From assembly GCF_009870125.1 (NCBI RefSeq), contig NC_046679.1, positions 20,584,001-20,648,000 of the forward strand: a DNA stretch of 64,000 bases. Reading direction: 5' to 3'. Position numbers and translations under genes: made by a program. Below, piece by piece: positions 25,649 to 39,181 of this stretch (position 1 is the first letter of the stretch; the number at the start of each line of letters is the position of its first letter). This stretch comes from Drosophila pseudoobscura. Taxonomy: Eukaryota; Arthropoda; Insecta; Diptera; Drosophilidae. Under the pieces are notes generated by a model. That model was not told the origin of the DNA. It searched no databases and saw nothing but the letters and a program-made list of their open reading frames with translations.

Positions 25649-26065
25649 ATGTCCAGTCAAAGTGATCATCTGGTGGTTCGAGCTCTGCTGACTCTGAACA
25701 CAATTGCCACCTTGGACGAGATAGTGGAACACTTTACGCAGCGCTATGATGTGAGATCTATCCCGTCCTCAGTATTTGTACATGTGTTAGTTTTTTGGTT
25801 TCTTTTGCAGTTCAATCCTGAGCAACGAAATAGACTTTTGGAGGTAGTAGAGCAGACCCTTAAGGAGGCCGTGCGTTTCGGCTTTATCCGGATGGAGAAT
25901 GGTGCCTACTGTCTACTGAAGTCAGCGTTCTCAGCCCAGAGAGAACAGGCCGTACAGACGCCTATTAGACCCTCGATGGAGACCCAACCATCGACAGAAA
26001 AACGTCGCGTTTCCTCAGTAACCAAGTGTGTGTCCAAATTGGGGAGCTGGTGTCGTATCTCCTAG
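25649..26065 (+). CDS. Small putative winged-helix-like protein (DUF4777-like?), two exons
   Basis: I do not recognise this gene by name. Exons 25649-25750 and 25811-26065 join in frame to 118 aa. The 60-nt intron has good GTGAGA and TTTTGCAG ends, and the ATG follows an A-rich AAAC context. Residues about 5-75 look like a compact helical fold. ATLDEIVEHF is followed by NRLLEVVEQTLKEAVRFGFI and a turn MENGAYCLL, the order expected of a winged helix. It resembles small Drosophila proteins I associate with DUF4777, from memory and unverified. The C-terminal 40 residues look disordered. The intron is a multiple of three and stop-free, so retention would add 20 residues. AATAAA at about 26080 could end the mRNA. 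I recall no such gene between Dfd and Ama in D. melanogaster. Confidence 0.65.
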   Translation: MSSQSDHLVVRALLTLNTIATLDEIVEHFTQRYDVRSIPSSVFVHVLVFWFLLQFNPEQRNRLLEVVEQTLKEAVRFGFIRMENGAYCLLKSAFSAQREQAVQTPIRPSMETQPSTEKRRVSSVTKCVSKLGSWCRIS

Positions 26066-26099
26066 TGCCAGATGCCATAAATAAACGCCTATCTGCCAA

Positions 26100-29000
26100 G
26101 TGTTTAGTGTTTATTTATTTTTATAATTGATCAAACAGTGTTTCAAGTGTGGATAAAGTGCATTGATTTATGGAAATAGTTGCCATTCTGCCATTCCGAA
26201 TATTCCTCGATTTGTTCGTGATTAAATGGTCATAAAATGGACCTGACCCCAAAAATAATTAGCAGCGGCGGCCACAGCTGTGGGCAAGCCATGGCCAAAA
26301 TGGTAGCTGAAAATGGGAATTGGCAATTGGATGGAAATGAAAATGAAACTGAAACTCAAACTAAAGTTGGGAGGGCAATAAATTCTGGCATTTTCAGTTT
26401 ATGTTAATCCAATAAATATTGCTGCACAGCTTCCACAGTTCCCTCCTCCCTGTGCCCTCCTCCTGCTGCGGAGTAATCAATTTTATTTGCAAAACAATTT
26501 GTATTTATTTGATGGTGGATATTGTGTGTATGGGTGCTCATGGTGCTCCTTTGGTCCTTTGGTGGCTCTTGTGCTATGATTCAGATACCAGTGCTCCTGC
26601 TGGTCCTCCTACACGGATCAGACTCCTGCCTGCGTAGTCCCCTGGTCCTCTGTTGCTCTGGTCGTCTGGTTCCATGTCCTGCCATCCTGGTCCATCCTCT
26701 TCCACAAATTTAAAAGCTCAATTTGTCCATTTATGTCAACTTGTCACGCGAAGGAAAATAAAACGAATTAATAAAAAAATACAGGAATGGGAAAGGAAGA
26801 CAGCAATGAAGGATATACTCACAGACAGAGAGGAAGGAAAAAAGCAACAGAAAGAGCACTAGAGAGAGAGCAGAGATGTAGGGAAATCCCCAGTAGAAAA
26901 AAATCCAAATATCTCTTCCCAGAGAGAGGGAGAGAGAGGGATAGAGAGGGCCATACTATCCTCGAAAGAGAAGGCAACTAAACGCGTAAAATATATTCAG
27001 CAATTGTTTGGTTTGGTCTCGCGCGCTCTACTCTGCTCATTGCATGCGGATACAAAGATACTTTAGCGCCAAGATACGGATACACCATCATTCATCGCTT
27101 ATGCTGGCAGGGCCCTGCCCCTGCCATACAGTGCCTCCTCCTTGTGGCAGGATGGCACTCGTATTGTTGTTCCTTTCATGGCATTGCAAACGAATGGCAA
27201 AAACTGTCGCTCATTCGCATAAATCCTGACGAATGATTTCAGCGGGTCCAGGGCAAATGGCAAAATGGGGAGGAGAGGCAGGGATGGTTTTTTAGGGGGC
27301 TGCCACGGGGGTGTTTGGATAGATGGATAGCAATAGATCCGCAGCGGAACAACGTGAGAGGAGTGCCACACAACAAAAGCAATTATATGTGCGAATCATT
27401 TTACGAGCTGCCTCTCAATGGTTCCTCATTCCACAGCCACAGCCCCCCCCACCCCCACCAATATTTTCAACATTTTCGCCACGTTGGCAGCACACCGATA
27501 CGATTCGACAATGTGCTGAAAGCTGCAGCAAACAGAAACATTGGAAAAGTGGAAAAGTGGCAACAAAGGACAGGGAATTCCAGAAGCAAAAGGAGAGTGG
27601 CGAGAGCACAACTAAAACAAAGGACATGGTTGAAGCGGGGGCTTGGACATGGGGAAAAACCGAGTAAAACAAAGGACATGGCAAAATCGAGTAAAACAAC
27701 GCAGGAAAACACCCGAGAAACAACAACGATTTCGAAATGACAAAGAAATTGCCAACAAGAATTGGGTGTGTGGGGGCGGAGGGGGGTGGGAGCCTGGGTG
27801 AAAAACCATCCGCTTAGAACCTCCTCCCAACCGAGCCACTCGTAAAAACGGAAAAACGCAACGAAAATCAAACGATTGTCAATGCGAAAATAAATCGCAT
27901 TCTTTCATTTGCTTTTCCTCGACAGCCCTCCCCAAGGACAACAGCTGCCATAAAACCAGCAGCCCCCAACCCCTCCCCTTGATGAGACGTGAGGCATTTT
28001 TATATCACTTTGGAGCACTGACAGCGGTCGGGGCTACCCTCCAAAGTTGAGTTTCTGTTCGAAGACTCAAACTTTAAATCAAGTCGAATGGAAACTGTCA
28101 ATAAGCTGAAATTCAAATTTATATTTTCCTGTCTTCAATCAGGAAAATACTCATAAAAAGAGAGCATTAAATTTAGCTATCTAAAGGAATTTTATAGAAT
28201 TTTTTCTATCTCAACTAAATGCAGTGAAAATAGATTTTATTTATGTTTTATTGAGTGATATTTTGACGCATCAGCTGCAGCCAATGATCCCTTTTATTTA
28301 TGGGCATTTTCCCAACAATTTTCAACTATTTCCATCCTTATTTATAGTTGTATTTCTTACCATTGATCACCTGCCCATTATTTCAATCTCTTTGCCCAAA
28401 AGAAAACTTTTATTTGCTGTCATTTTTCATCCTCAAACTCTCTCTCTATACATCATCGCCCCTCTCCATTTTCCACTAAGAACTCTCATAACTTTCCTAA
28501 TACCTCAACAACAATTTTCTCTCCACGGTGTTAATGTTTGCACTTTGACATTAACAGCCCTGGAAAGAAAATCTTTTTTTTTTTGGCCAGGCTTTGAAGT
28601 CATCTTTCTCATACAATGCGATGACAAATGATATCAAAAGTTCCCAGACAAAATGGGAAATGTAAAGAAGAAGATTGAAACAGCAGCAGAAGCAGCAGCA
28701 GAAAAAGAAGAAGAACAATCAGTGGGAAAAAGAGGAAAAGTAAAGTAAAGCAATAAGCTTTCGGGCAACTTGTCGCAGGTGACTTACCCAACTACTTAGC
28801 ACATAAAACATCAACCGACTCCACTATGACAGTGCAGACAGTGCGGAAAATGGGAGGGAAAACCCTGGTGAAGACCAGGGAAAAAGTCCTTGGAAAACAG
28901 GTGAAAACTTGCTAAAGCGAGGAGTGAAGCTGTCCAACGGCTGGCTCGACAATTGGCGTTGCCTTTTAACGTTTATTAATAATTCAGGCCCACATAAAAG

Positions 29001-29840
29001 TTGCGCTTCACTTAACCAAACTCCCTCGCGAGGGGCCCACAGCGAAGTGTGAAGAAAATCGTGGAAAATCTGAGGCGAAAAATCACAACACCACGAACAC
29101 GCAGGGGAGGTGGCACCAGGGCCATTGTCTGCAGATGCTTAAAGGGAGGAGCTTGGAGTTTTTCCTACATAAATAATGATTTCGATGGGCCTGACTCTGT
29201 TCTTTTTCTCACCCATTCTCCCTCTCCATTTCCATCTTGGAGGCTCTCCCTCTCCCTCTCATTCTTACTTCTTCTTGTTTGCTTGGTTATGATGACGTTT
29301 ATAGGTGGGTTCTGGTTTAGGTCTGTTTCTGGCTCAGGATCCTGTGGCTGTGGTGGTGGCTCTGGTTCTGTTTGGTGGTCCGTGGCCCTGCTGCTGATAT
29401 TAAGTATACGCCGCATGGTGTTTGCCAAGTTTATGTCTCGTATTTGCTTTTGGGCTTTGATGGTCTTTGGTTTTCCTTTTTTCCTTTGTGTGTGATCCTA
29501 AAGTAGAAGCAGAAATGTTGAAAGCTAATGTTGAATGTCTGCCAGCAATGAAAAGGCAGTTTTATGAGGTTGGTGTTAAAGAATGTGAGTACGTGTTGAA
29601 AATGGACTGAAAACTAAGGAAAACTTAATTTTTACTGGTAAAGCCTTTATTTAATGAGAGCAGGAGAGTATTCTGCTCAATATTTGTATAAAAAAGAGTT
29701 ATATCTTAAATGAAAATGTCGAGAACTCTATCAAAACTTATTTAACAACTACAAATGTATGTTATATTTCACATAAATCTAACACTTTACTTTTACATAA
29801 CATTTTCTCGTCCATTTTTCACTTTCAGAGTTGTTTCTTT
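26100..29840. other. Intergenic, no gene recognised
   Basis: The stretch is non-coding by eye, with purine-rich GAGAG patches (26850-26960) and CAG-type runs near 28680-28720. Open frames present are low-complexity or antisense pairs of each other. Confidence 0.5.
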
Positions 29841-29843
29841 CTA

Positions 29844-29951
29844 CCCTGTGAGATACCTGTAGAGACGAGCTTCTGATAATCGACACAAACACTCGAAAAT
29901 ACATCGGGCGCAATATAAACAAAAGCCCGGAACTACAGGGTAGGTCACGGG
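29844..29951 (-). ncRNA. mir-993: microRNA precursor mir-993
   Basis: On the minus strand the 5p arm (29920-29942) begins TACCCTGTAGTTCCGG and the 3p arm (29851-29873) begins GAAGCTCGTCTCTACAGG. Both match the mature miR-993 arms as I remember them over their full 23 nt. The arms pair with each other, and the flanks extend the stem (CCCGTGA at 29951-29945 with TCACAGGG at 29851-29844), leaving a loop region of about 46 nt. miR-993 is an arthropod Hox-cluster microRNA related to miR-10, and its 5p arm shares the ACCCTGT core. Here it lies between Dfd and Ama on the strand opposite Dfd. The precursor ends are estimated from pairing. Confidence 0.95.
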
Positions 29952-30582
29952 AGCGTTGCAATCAAAGATCCGATCACGCACAGGGCTGTATTCTGCATTG
30001 TAGTTGATAACCGGAAGAGAGCCATATCCCCCAGTAAACAGCAACCAGAAGAACAGAACAGGAACAAGAAGAACTGCCATAAATATGGGAAAAGAGAAAA
30101 CTTTTGGCATCGTTCGAGTATCTACCCAAAGGCGATGAGGAATTTCTCCAAACCCCCTTCCAAAACAAAAAAAGTAAAATAACAATTTGGAAAAACAAGA
30201 CAAACTTCTGAGGCAAAAAGATGGAGAAAATAAAATGGTAGACAGCAAAGTGTACTTGAGGCAAAAGTTTGTTTTTAGTTACTTCTGTTCTCTTCTGGAC
30301 ATGGCTGCTGCTGCAATTCCAAGGGAAGTCCCAGCGACAAGCGAGCAGATGTCCTGTCTTCCTGAAAGGACAATACCTATCTATGGCAACGGCACCCTCT
30401 GCCTCTGCCCCAACTCTTACCTTTGTCCGGCACTGCCAGTGGCACTCCCAACGCATTTAATATTTAAATTTGTTTGCATTCTTAACTTGGTCCAGTCCAG
30501 GAAATGCTCGTTGAGGTTGAAACCTGAAACGAGTTCAACTTTATAAGCAGAAATCATAATTTGAAATACACATTTCCTCTCC

Positions 30583-30613
30583 AGACACACACACACACAA
30601 ACACACACACACA
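30583..30613. repeat. (CA)n microsatellite
   Basis: An interrupted CA dinucleotide repeat is present. Confidence 0.85.
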
Positions 30614-31333
30614 TTGTATTGGTGGGGAGGTGCTGGTGTTGCGCAATTTACGATTTTGTGTACACAAATGTGCAATTAAATGAAAATGAACTTGTAATTT
30701 ATGTCTCGAGATCCAAAGCGATGCAAACTTCCGCCTGTCCCACATCCGCATCGTGGCTGGGTTCCGGGTTTCATGGCCACGCCCAGTTGCATTTTAGTTT
30801 TCATTTTAATCTGTAATTTACAGCAAAATTGCGTTTATTTATGATGCCAAACGAAATGCGCATAATGAGCTCGTTCTGGGCCACAGCAGCAACTATATAA
30901 ATTCTGTATATACTCGTACCATATCAGATGTATGCGATGCGCCTCGTAAAAACATATGTACTTGTGTTAATTATGTTCCCTTTTCCTGCTGCTACTGCTG
31001 CTGCTGCTACTGATGTTTGTGTCGTATCTGTACCAACACTATAAATTAACGGACGAACAATGGAATGTCCTGGCGAAATTGTTTTCTGATTTGTAATTAC
31101 ATTATTACTGGTACAGGGCTGTGTGCTCGACACGATAGTTAGTTGCATTAATTGCAACCTCAAGCCATTAATCACAGTTAGCAGAGCAGATTGTTTGTTC
31201 GGTGCTGTGCATTCCCGCAAATGTTGTCAAATCTGGCTGAATAAATATTTGTTGTTGCTAAGCCTCTTACCACAGAGCAAGATATCGCTCTATCCTGCTT
31301 ACACCTTTGTGTAATGCTTGGCTGTATGTCAAT

Positions 31334-31473
31334 GGCAAGGTGTTTTAATATAAGGTGACGAATTTCCGACTATCCCTCTCGGTCTTGCATGCAATCGACA
31401 CAAACAGAGCGTAACAGAGGGGCGGAAGAAAAGATCCCAGTAAACGCTTCACCTTTAATAACAACACCTTGCC
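31334..31473. other. Imperfect 140-nt inverted repeat (hairpin or small MITE)
   Basis: A 24-base arm at 31334-31357 (starting GGCAAGGTGTT) is matched at about 20 of 24 positions by the reverse complement of 31450-31473. The intervening loop is about 92 bases. It could be a structured RNA, a short foldback element or a MITE remnant. No clear target-site duplication is seen, and it does not match a microRNA I know. Confidence 0.45.
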
Positions 31474-31479
31474 TTTGCA

Positions 31480-34400
31480 TTTTGCGTTTACTTGCGGAGA
31501 GCGTCTGAAGTTCGCTCTCTATCTTTTATGTACTGGCTTAACTAGCAAGCCTTCGTTTCGGTTGTTAATTCGTGACTTCTCACACATGCTTATGCTGCAT
31601 TTGAGTTTCAGCTTCGTTTAGTCCGTAACTTACTCGTGCATTTGAGACCGAGGCTTTCGAGAGCATCCATCTTCGGCTCTCACCTGCCGACAAAGTTTTT
31701 GTTTTGCTGTTTCTATTTTTAGATTCCTATTTCCCTCCATCTCTCTTGCACTAATAGGATGCATTTGCGGCCTATCTTGTTTACGATCAGTGCGTTGGCT
31801 TCTGGAAGCACAATTTAGGCACTTTGAAAGTGGGCAAAGAAAACTGAATTCATGTGGCATTTAAATTAAATATTACTGATGTGGATCTGCTGGTCTAATA
31901 TTTCACTAGCCCTAGCATACTTTTTGGTGCCATTTCAGTAAAATTTAATTCATATTTCTTTCTAGCTATAGAATGTCAGAACAAAAACTTTTTTAAATGC
32001 GGGTTTTCTAATTTGCTTATCTCTGCCCAAAACTTTTTCCCAACCTTTTTACGGCAGGCAGCTCTTCTTGCATAATAATTTGTATTTCCCTTAATTGAAT
32101 CCCTTTATCTGTGCAGTATCTGCATTTGTAGCAGTAAATGTAACTGTATCCGTACAATGTCTGACTCAGAGTGTGCAGATTGCAGCCAAAGAAGTCAGGG
32201 ACGTGGTCCGTGGCTGCCGTAAACTTTAATTAAATTAGTTCCACAATTTATCATGGCCTGGCAATCGCTTAAAATGCCCAACGAGCTCGGAATCCTCAGC
32301 GGACCAAGTCCCAGTCCCTCTGCGCTTTTCATTCCTTAGTTTTTCCTTCGTTTCTCGGGGTTTTTCGGTTGTTTTGCAGCCTTGTACTGGAATTAAAAGC
32401 TCTGCCAATGCCCATTCCTTTTCGCTATTCCCCCAATTTCTCCCTCTCTTTCTGCTGTACTCTCGCTCCCCTTTTTTTGACTGCAGCAGAAGGTCATTCG
32501 CTGTGAGTTATGGGCCAAAAGGCTCGGGCCACGTAGCCGTAGCTCTCTAATGGGCGCATTTTGACTGTACTGAAAAAAGCGAAAAAAATATGAAGAAAAG
32601 TGTATTGGAAGCAAGCCGAAAATGTTATCTCCTTTTAGATTTTTACTTCGCATACTTCTTCCTTACGAGTTTTTGTTTGGGTACTTTTCTACAATTTCTA
32701 TTTAATTTTTCTTTAACATTTTCTAATTTCATATGTCAATCAATGTCCGCTTCAGTTCCTAATACCCCAAACGCCAGTAAGGGTATGGCAGTACTGCAGA
32801 GCTACCCCAAAAAAAGCTAATGAAAAAATTCAACCAAGAAAAATCCGTTTAAGAGCCAGTGAAAGAGCAGGCATAAAAAACGAGTGTGAGCTAGAGGAAG
32901 ACAGACGCACATAAAGCGTGTACCGGAAAGAGCCAGACATAAAAAAGAGTGCAAGTCGGAAAAGGAGAGAAAATAATTTTGTGCAGGGCCTGGGCCTGGT
33001 GCCATTTGTTTTCAATTTGTGCGCTGCACTGAACATTCGCATTTGATGTTTGCTCTGGCACTTCCTCTTCTCGCTCCACAGTCCCGCCGCCTACACGTCC
33101 ACAGTGGGGATCCCGCTGTGCCACTCTGGTTTCCGTTAGTTTCCATTTTCACTTAGCATCGTCTTCTTCTTATGCTGTTCTCTCCTTCTGATAGAGTGCC
33201 GGGTGGGCGGTGAGGAGGGAGGTGGAGTATAGCAAAATGGCTTCATCGGAAGGCGACTGTAAAACTCACGCTTTTGCGGTTTTTTTTCGGGAATAGCAGG
33301 AGGACCTTGTGGAGCGATTCGCACTGAAAATGCACCGGATGCAAAAGCAATTTCAACAGCAGCATGAGCTCAAGAGATCTCTCCACTGCCTACCCCCCTT
33401 GAAGCTTTTATGCTGCTGCCACTGGCAGAGCCCTGCTTTAAGTCCCGCTACGTGGTGCCTGGCCTGGTCAAAAGTTTACGGCTGGGAAGTGGTGCATAAA
33501 TTTGGTTCCAAATTAAACAGGCATAATTGCATGGCCGTGGCCCTGGACCCGCCGCACTTTGGGGCGAGTGTGCCCGGTGCATTTGCAGATACACGCATTG
33601 AGATACATTTGCAGATAGAGATACAAGCATGCTGGCCGCAGATGTGGATGTGCCCGGCTACATACTCAAATATGAATTAGCATAAATTCAAAAGGTAATT
33701 AAAATCTCCAACTCTGTGCGGGCTCCCTCCTCTGTTCTCTGAAACACCATGCCACATGCCCCCTATAACCATTATCTTCTGTCTGTGTACTGTGTGGAAT
33801 GACTGCAAACGGCCATTTTGGAAAACAGTGGAAAATGCCCCATGGCGGGGGGCATGAATCGGAACGGAGCATGGTACTACATGTCGGGGAGTGCATTAAA
33901 CAATTAATTAGTTGCGGGAATTGGGGAATTGTAATTGGGGGATATAAAAGTTACTTAAAATGCAGCGAATTGGGTGGATTGATTAAGATGGAGTTATTGC
34001 AACATTGTAATCAATACGAAACTTGGGGAAATCACTTTACGAAACTACTGGGAACTCTCAAATTAAGTGAAAACCGTCTCTATCTCTGGCAATAACCATT
34101 CTTCAACAAATATTCATCTACTAAGATCCTGAGGCTAGAGAGAGAAAATGAAAACTACGCCTCTGACACGCCTCCAATCCAATTTCCCCTCCCACTCCTT
34201 GCCCAAAAACAATGCGGCGAACACATAAAATACAAATGCGCCAACAGCAAATAAAACAAAAGCAAAAACAAAGGAGCGTAGAAAGCAAAACAGAAGCAAA
34301 AAACTGAAACGCAAATTATATGCAAATTTTTATGCGAACAGCCCGGGGTTAGACCCAAGTCAGACATCATTGGGAGGGCTGGAGTGGGAGAGAGCATTCG

Positions 34401-37400
34401 CAGGCAAGAAGCAAAAGTGGAAAGTCCAGACACACCTCTCTAACCCCCCCAAGTCTGACCAGAGCCGAGCGACCCACGCATCGAATACGTAAATACCAAT
34501 AACAAACAGAGTGGAAGAGGCAGCAGAATGAAAGGGAGAGAGACTCAATCATGGGCAGGGGTAAAAACAGTGGCAGTATCAAAGATAGCGGTCGACTGCG
34601 ATGCGATAGCTAAAAGGGGATAGACAGAGGCAAAAGCTGAGAGACTGGCAGAGGCTTCGGCAGAGACTTAAATGCTCTCTTGTGCACATGAGAGCGACGC
34701 GTTGGCGGGAGAATTTGAGAGCGCGTGATCTGCTGTTCTATGAAGAGGTGCTTTTCGGTAAGGAGCCGCTGTCTCCCTCCAATACTTTGTTTCACTTGCG
34801 TCAGCACATGTCGAGATAAGCGAATAATTTAGGACGCACAAGGAAACTCAAAGGCCAGACCTTAGCCTTTATTAAGACACCTTGGTATAAGCAGACCAGA
34901 TTACCAGGACCACTCTCAATAACGGAATCAAAAGCCGAGCTAGAGACAGAGCTAAAAGCAGCAGCAGCGGCAGAGCTAATAGCAGCGACAGAGCCAGGAG
35001 AAGATTTACAGGCAGAGCCCAGCAGCAGAGGTAACGGCATATTCAGACGGTAAATTTCTCTCATGGTCCTTTCCTTTACTCCTTCTCCGTTCAGTTCCGT
35101 TCCGTTCCGTACCGCCCCCGCTCAGACATACGCAATTGCAGATGCGACGATGATGCTGGCGATTGCGGCAGTTTATTTATAGCAAAGAGCAGCAGCAGTA
35201 GTAGTAGCAGCAGCAGCAGTGCCAACGTCAGGAGTAGGGAGTGGGAGGAAGGACCAGCATCAGCCAGGGAGGAGAGAGAGAAAAAGGACCACCAGCGGGA
35301 GACGGTGATGTTTGTCGCTGTGCAGCTGGAAGGATTCGCCGCTTGGCAACATTTTAATGTAGCCCACGACCATGATGTTACGCCTCCAACCCCCACTCCT
35401 GCTCCACCCACGAATTTCATCTGCTGGTGGGTGTGGCTGGGTGCCGCAGTGTGGATACTCCTGATAGATACACGAGTTCCAGCTTCCAAGCAGCTTGATG
35501 CTGCCAAGGAGATACATAGATAAAGATAAAGAGAAGAGAGCAATGCGACGCGACGCGGCGTGCGATGCATGTTATAATGAAAACCCCTTAAACCAAATAA
35601 TGTCCGCCCCCAACAGTCCCCCCCCGCCCGCACTGTTACAGTGTTTGATAAACGCAGGAGGAGGGAGATTCAGCTGCAGGAGGGGAAAGGAGTGTGCTGA
35701 GGGAGGATGCGGGACCTATCGTGGGACATTCATTACACAGCAGATTTCTTCCAGATTTTCGCGCAGAGATAAATTGCTCATCATTTCACAACGGATTTTG
35801 GCATTTTCCGACAGACGACGCCAAGAGAAAATCAGATTTAGCCATCTGAAGGTCGGTCCCAGAGATGCAGGGAATCCATCTTGTGGATTGAAGGAGATAT
35901 TTTGTGAAAGAAAAACTAATAAGATTATGATTTGGAGAGCACATTGGACGAGATTCAGATTAAAGGGGGAATTTTTTAATGTGCTGTTTTAGGAATAGTT
36001 ATGGAAAATCTTTATCTCCTTAGACTAATGATGATCTATGCGTGTCCTAACACTTAAGACCTGCCAAACACCTCTCTGATTAATCAAAAATTAAATTTCA
36101 ATTACACTCCTGTCTCATTTACATGATTTATGATACCTTCAAAAATTACTCCCACTTAAGAGCCTCCGTTTCGCCTGGTAAGACCTTTGAACCTGTGCAA
36201 TCAATGCCCAATCAACAGGACACTAGCTACCTGCCCCCCCCCACCGCTGGCTGTACCCCAAAGTTCATTGTGTCATCAGGCACTTAAGTGAGACACAGCG
36301 AAAACATAAATTAAATGTCAAAAACATAAATATATTTGGCCCACACAGACACAGAGAGCCAGCCTGCGCTCCTTCTCCTTACAGAGCCAAGGACCTCCAT
36401 GCTGTTGTCCTGTACCATCCGCCCACCCCCACCACATTTTACCATAAAAGACGGAGGAGCGTACACCGAAATGGCGGTGGCCCAGAACTTCCGCCAGAAG
36501 TTGCCAAAAACCACAGGCACTGGCACTGGGAGCAGGATGTGGCCGGGAGGCGGTGGGAAAATAAAATGCCAGCAGTGCGAAAACTTTTAACATGCAAATG
36601 CGTCGGCAGTGCGCGGCGTGTCTCTTGGTTTTTCCTTCATTGTTTTTCCTCTTTTCTGTCCTCTTTTTTTTGTTGTTTTTCTTTTATTTTAATTTCATTT
36701 CGTTTTTAATTTTCAACAATGGCAGAGGCAGGGCCCAAAGTGTAAGAACGTGATATTGAAGTTCGTTGCGATAAGTGCAACCGGTTATCTGCCACACGGG
36801 CCACGCCCACTGTGTGCCTGCCCCTGCCTCTGCCCCCCACCCTCATGGGTGGTCGGTCGTCAAGGAAAAGTTTTAATTTCAGTTTCGGGGCGACACCAAT
36901 TTTTAACCGCCAGACGCGCTCGCCGAATGCATCTGTCCGTTCGAGTATCTGTATCTGCATTCTGCGTACTGTATCTGTATCTGCACTTTGCATTTTAATT
37001 GCAAATGGAAACAGTTATCTAAATTGGTCGAAATATTACAACGACATCGCCCCGGACTCGGACACCCCCCAGCAAATGGGCGTGGCCGGCCGTCACGGCA
37101 CACCAGCGACCAGCGACCAGATGCGACACACACAAAAAGGCACATTTCGCGGGCGAATTCCAAACTGCGAAACGCGTTACACATTTTTGGCGCAGGGCCA
37201 GCACCCAGCCAGAACCAGGAATACGGGGCATAAAAAAAGGGTCCCGTCCCCCATTAAGCCTCCTCTCTGCAGCGGTGACGAGTGGTGGGCGCCTCATGCT
37301 ACCAATTCTTCTACCCAAGAGCACTTTTGAATGGCCTTTGAATGTTGCAGGTTTCGTTATCAAAGAGGAGAAGATAAAGAGTTTTCCTGGTGGTAAATGA

Positions 37401-39180
37401 GATCGTTTAAAGGTGCCCCAGGAAGTACTTTCAGAGGTGGATATTTAAAGGGGAAATTACGGAAATTTAACAATGAAAATTGTTTTAAACAAAGAAGAAT
37501 TCTGTCTAAATTAAACCAAAGTCCAGATGAAGGATATTTTGGAGGAAGTGATTGATTAAAAGTCTTTAAACCCAGATTATGGGAATTTTCCGATGAAAGG
37601 GATACTCTATTTTTTCTTGAATAATAAACCCTTTCTCAAACAATCCACATCGAATATAACCCTCATAAAGTATTCCATCAATGACTATTTCTCTTTTAAG
37701 CAATCACCAATTCAAACACAAAATTTGTTCAATCATTTACATCAAATTGAATGGCTTCTTTAGGGGATCTGTAAAATTCTTTCCAATTATTCTAATTAAA
37801 GCGAAACAAGCTCATAATTTGAACAGTCTTTAAGGCGTGGTGGGGATATACCACATGAATCATTGGGCATTAATTCCCCGGGTAATCCCCGAGACATAAA
37901 CCAAGGCAAAACTCTTTCAATTCATTGCCAACTTTGGAGTCTGTCTACGACACTGTCCACCACGCCCTCCACTGTACCAGAAGTTTTTGGGGACCGAGTT
38001 TAGGAGGGATTAGTGGCCCAATAGGGAGGAGCAGGATGGATGTGTGGCAGCAGCCCAGAAGGAGGAGCAGGATGGATGCCTGGGGAGGTCAGTGTTGAAT
38101 GGGAGGGATATATATCTGGTTTGGCCAATGCAAATCGGTATTTCTGAGCTTCTGGCTGTTTGGGCAATTAGTTAAATTTATTATTTGAGCAGCAAAACCA
38201 CAGACCGCATGTGCCACACAAGAGCACAAGGCAGAGGCAGAGATTGGGGACAAGAGCAACAAAGCAGTTGGCATTTGTCTCCTCTCCACATGAAGGGATT
38301 AATGACAGCGCAACAAACAAGCGACCGACCAATCCCCCAGGATCCTCCTTGGCTCCCTCATGCATATGCATGCCATGCAAATTGCATGTCATTCACAACC
38401 CCCTCTCGCACAAACATTAACCCCCCCTACAATGTCCCACCCACTCGTAAATATTTGGCTTTAAGTCAACGCTTGGCTAATTCGTTTTTATGGAATATTT
38501 AAATTATTATTTATTGCCGCATTTTTTCCAATTTCCATTTGCCATTTACCATTTTTCCCCATTTCAGTTTTCCCCCCGCTCTCTCCCCCGCTCTCCTTCG
38601 CTCGCTTTTTCCAAACGGATATGAGGGAAAATGGTTATGCATTCGTCTATAAATTGCTGGGCCCCTCATAAATCAAGCCATCGCGAGCGTGAGACTTCAA
38701 TTAATGCCCCACTATTGCCACCGATAATTCATTTACTAATTTATCTTTTACAAACAGAAACACACAGGAATGCAGAACGTAGAGCGGATAGCGGATAGAG
38801 GAGAGCAGAGCAATGGCATTGCCAGGCCGCATTAATTACAATGCAATTACTTATGGCCACGCAACATGGTCATAATTATCTGATTGTAGGCGTGGCAGTC
38901 ATTCATTTGCATCTGACACAGCCCTGGCTGCCACCCACAACTCCCACACAGTGGCCTTCTGCGAGGGAGTAAGACATCCATAATTGGGACATTATTCATA
39001 TGGCGGGCGGGAGAGGCTGCTCTGGTAACTTTTTATTTAATTTAATTTTAAATTGTTTCTATAGGCTTAAATATAATAAAAGTATATGGGTTAGTGGGGA
39101 TATAAAATCAATTTTCCATACATTCATTTTTTTGTCATAAGCGTATATATTTGTAATTAATAAAAAAATACATATTTGTG
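31480..39180. other. Dfd-Ama interval, right part, no gene recognised
   Basis: I see no coding gene. There are scattered short open frames, CAG-rich stretches (34950-35000 and 35190-35220) and AT-rich blocks. A 15-base string CAAGCCTTCGTTTCG near 31548 also occurs near 2548, hinting at a dispersed repeat fragment. Confidence 0.45.
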
Positions 39181-39181
39181 A

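Noticed and set aside
35091-35633. 180-codon minus-strand frame with poly-Leu
   Set aside because: The leucine run is antisense to a CAG/GTAG microsatellite. There is no supporting structure.
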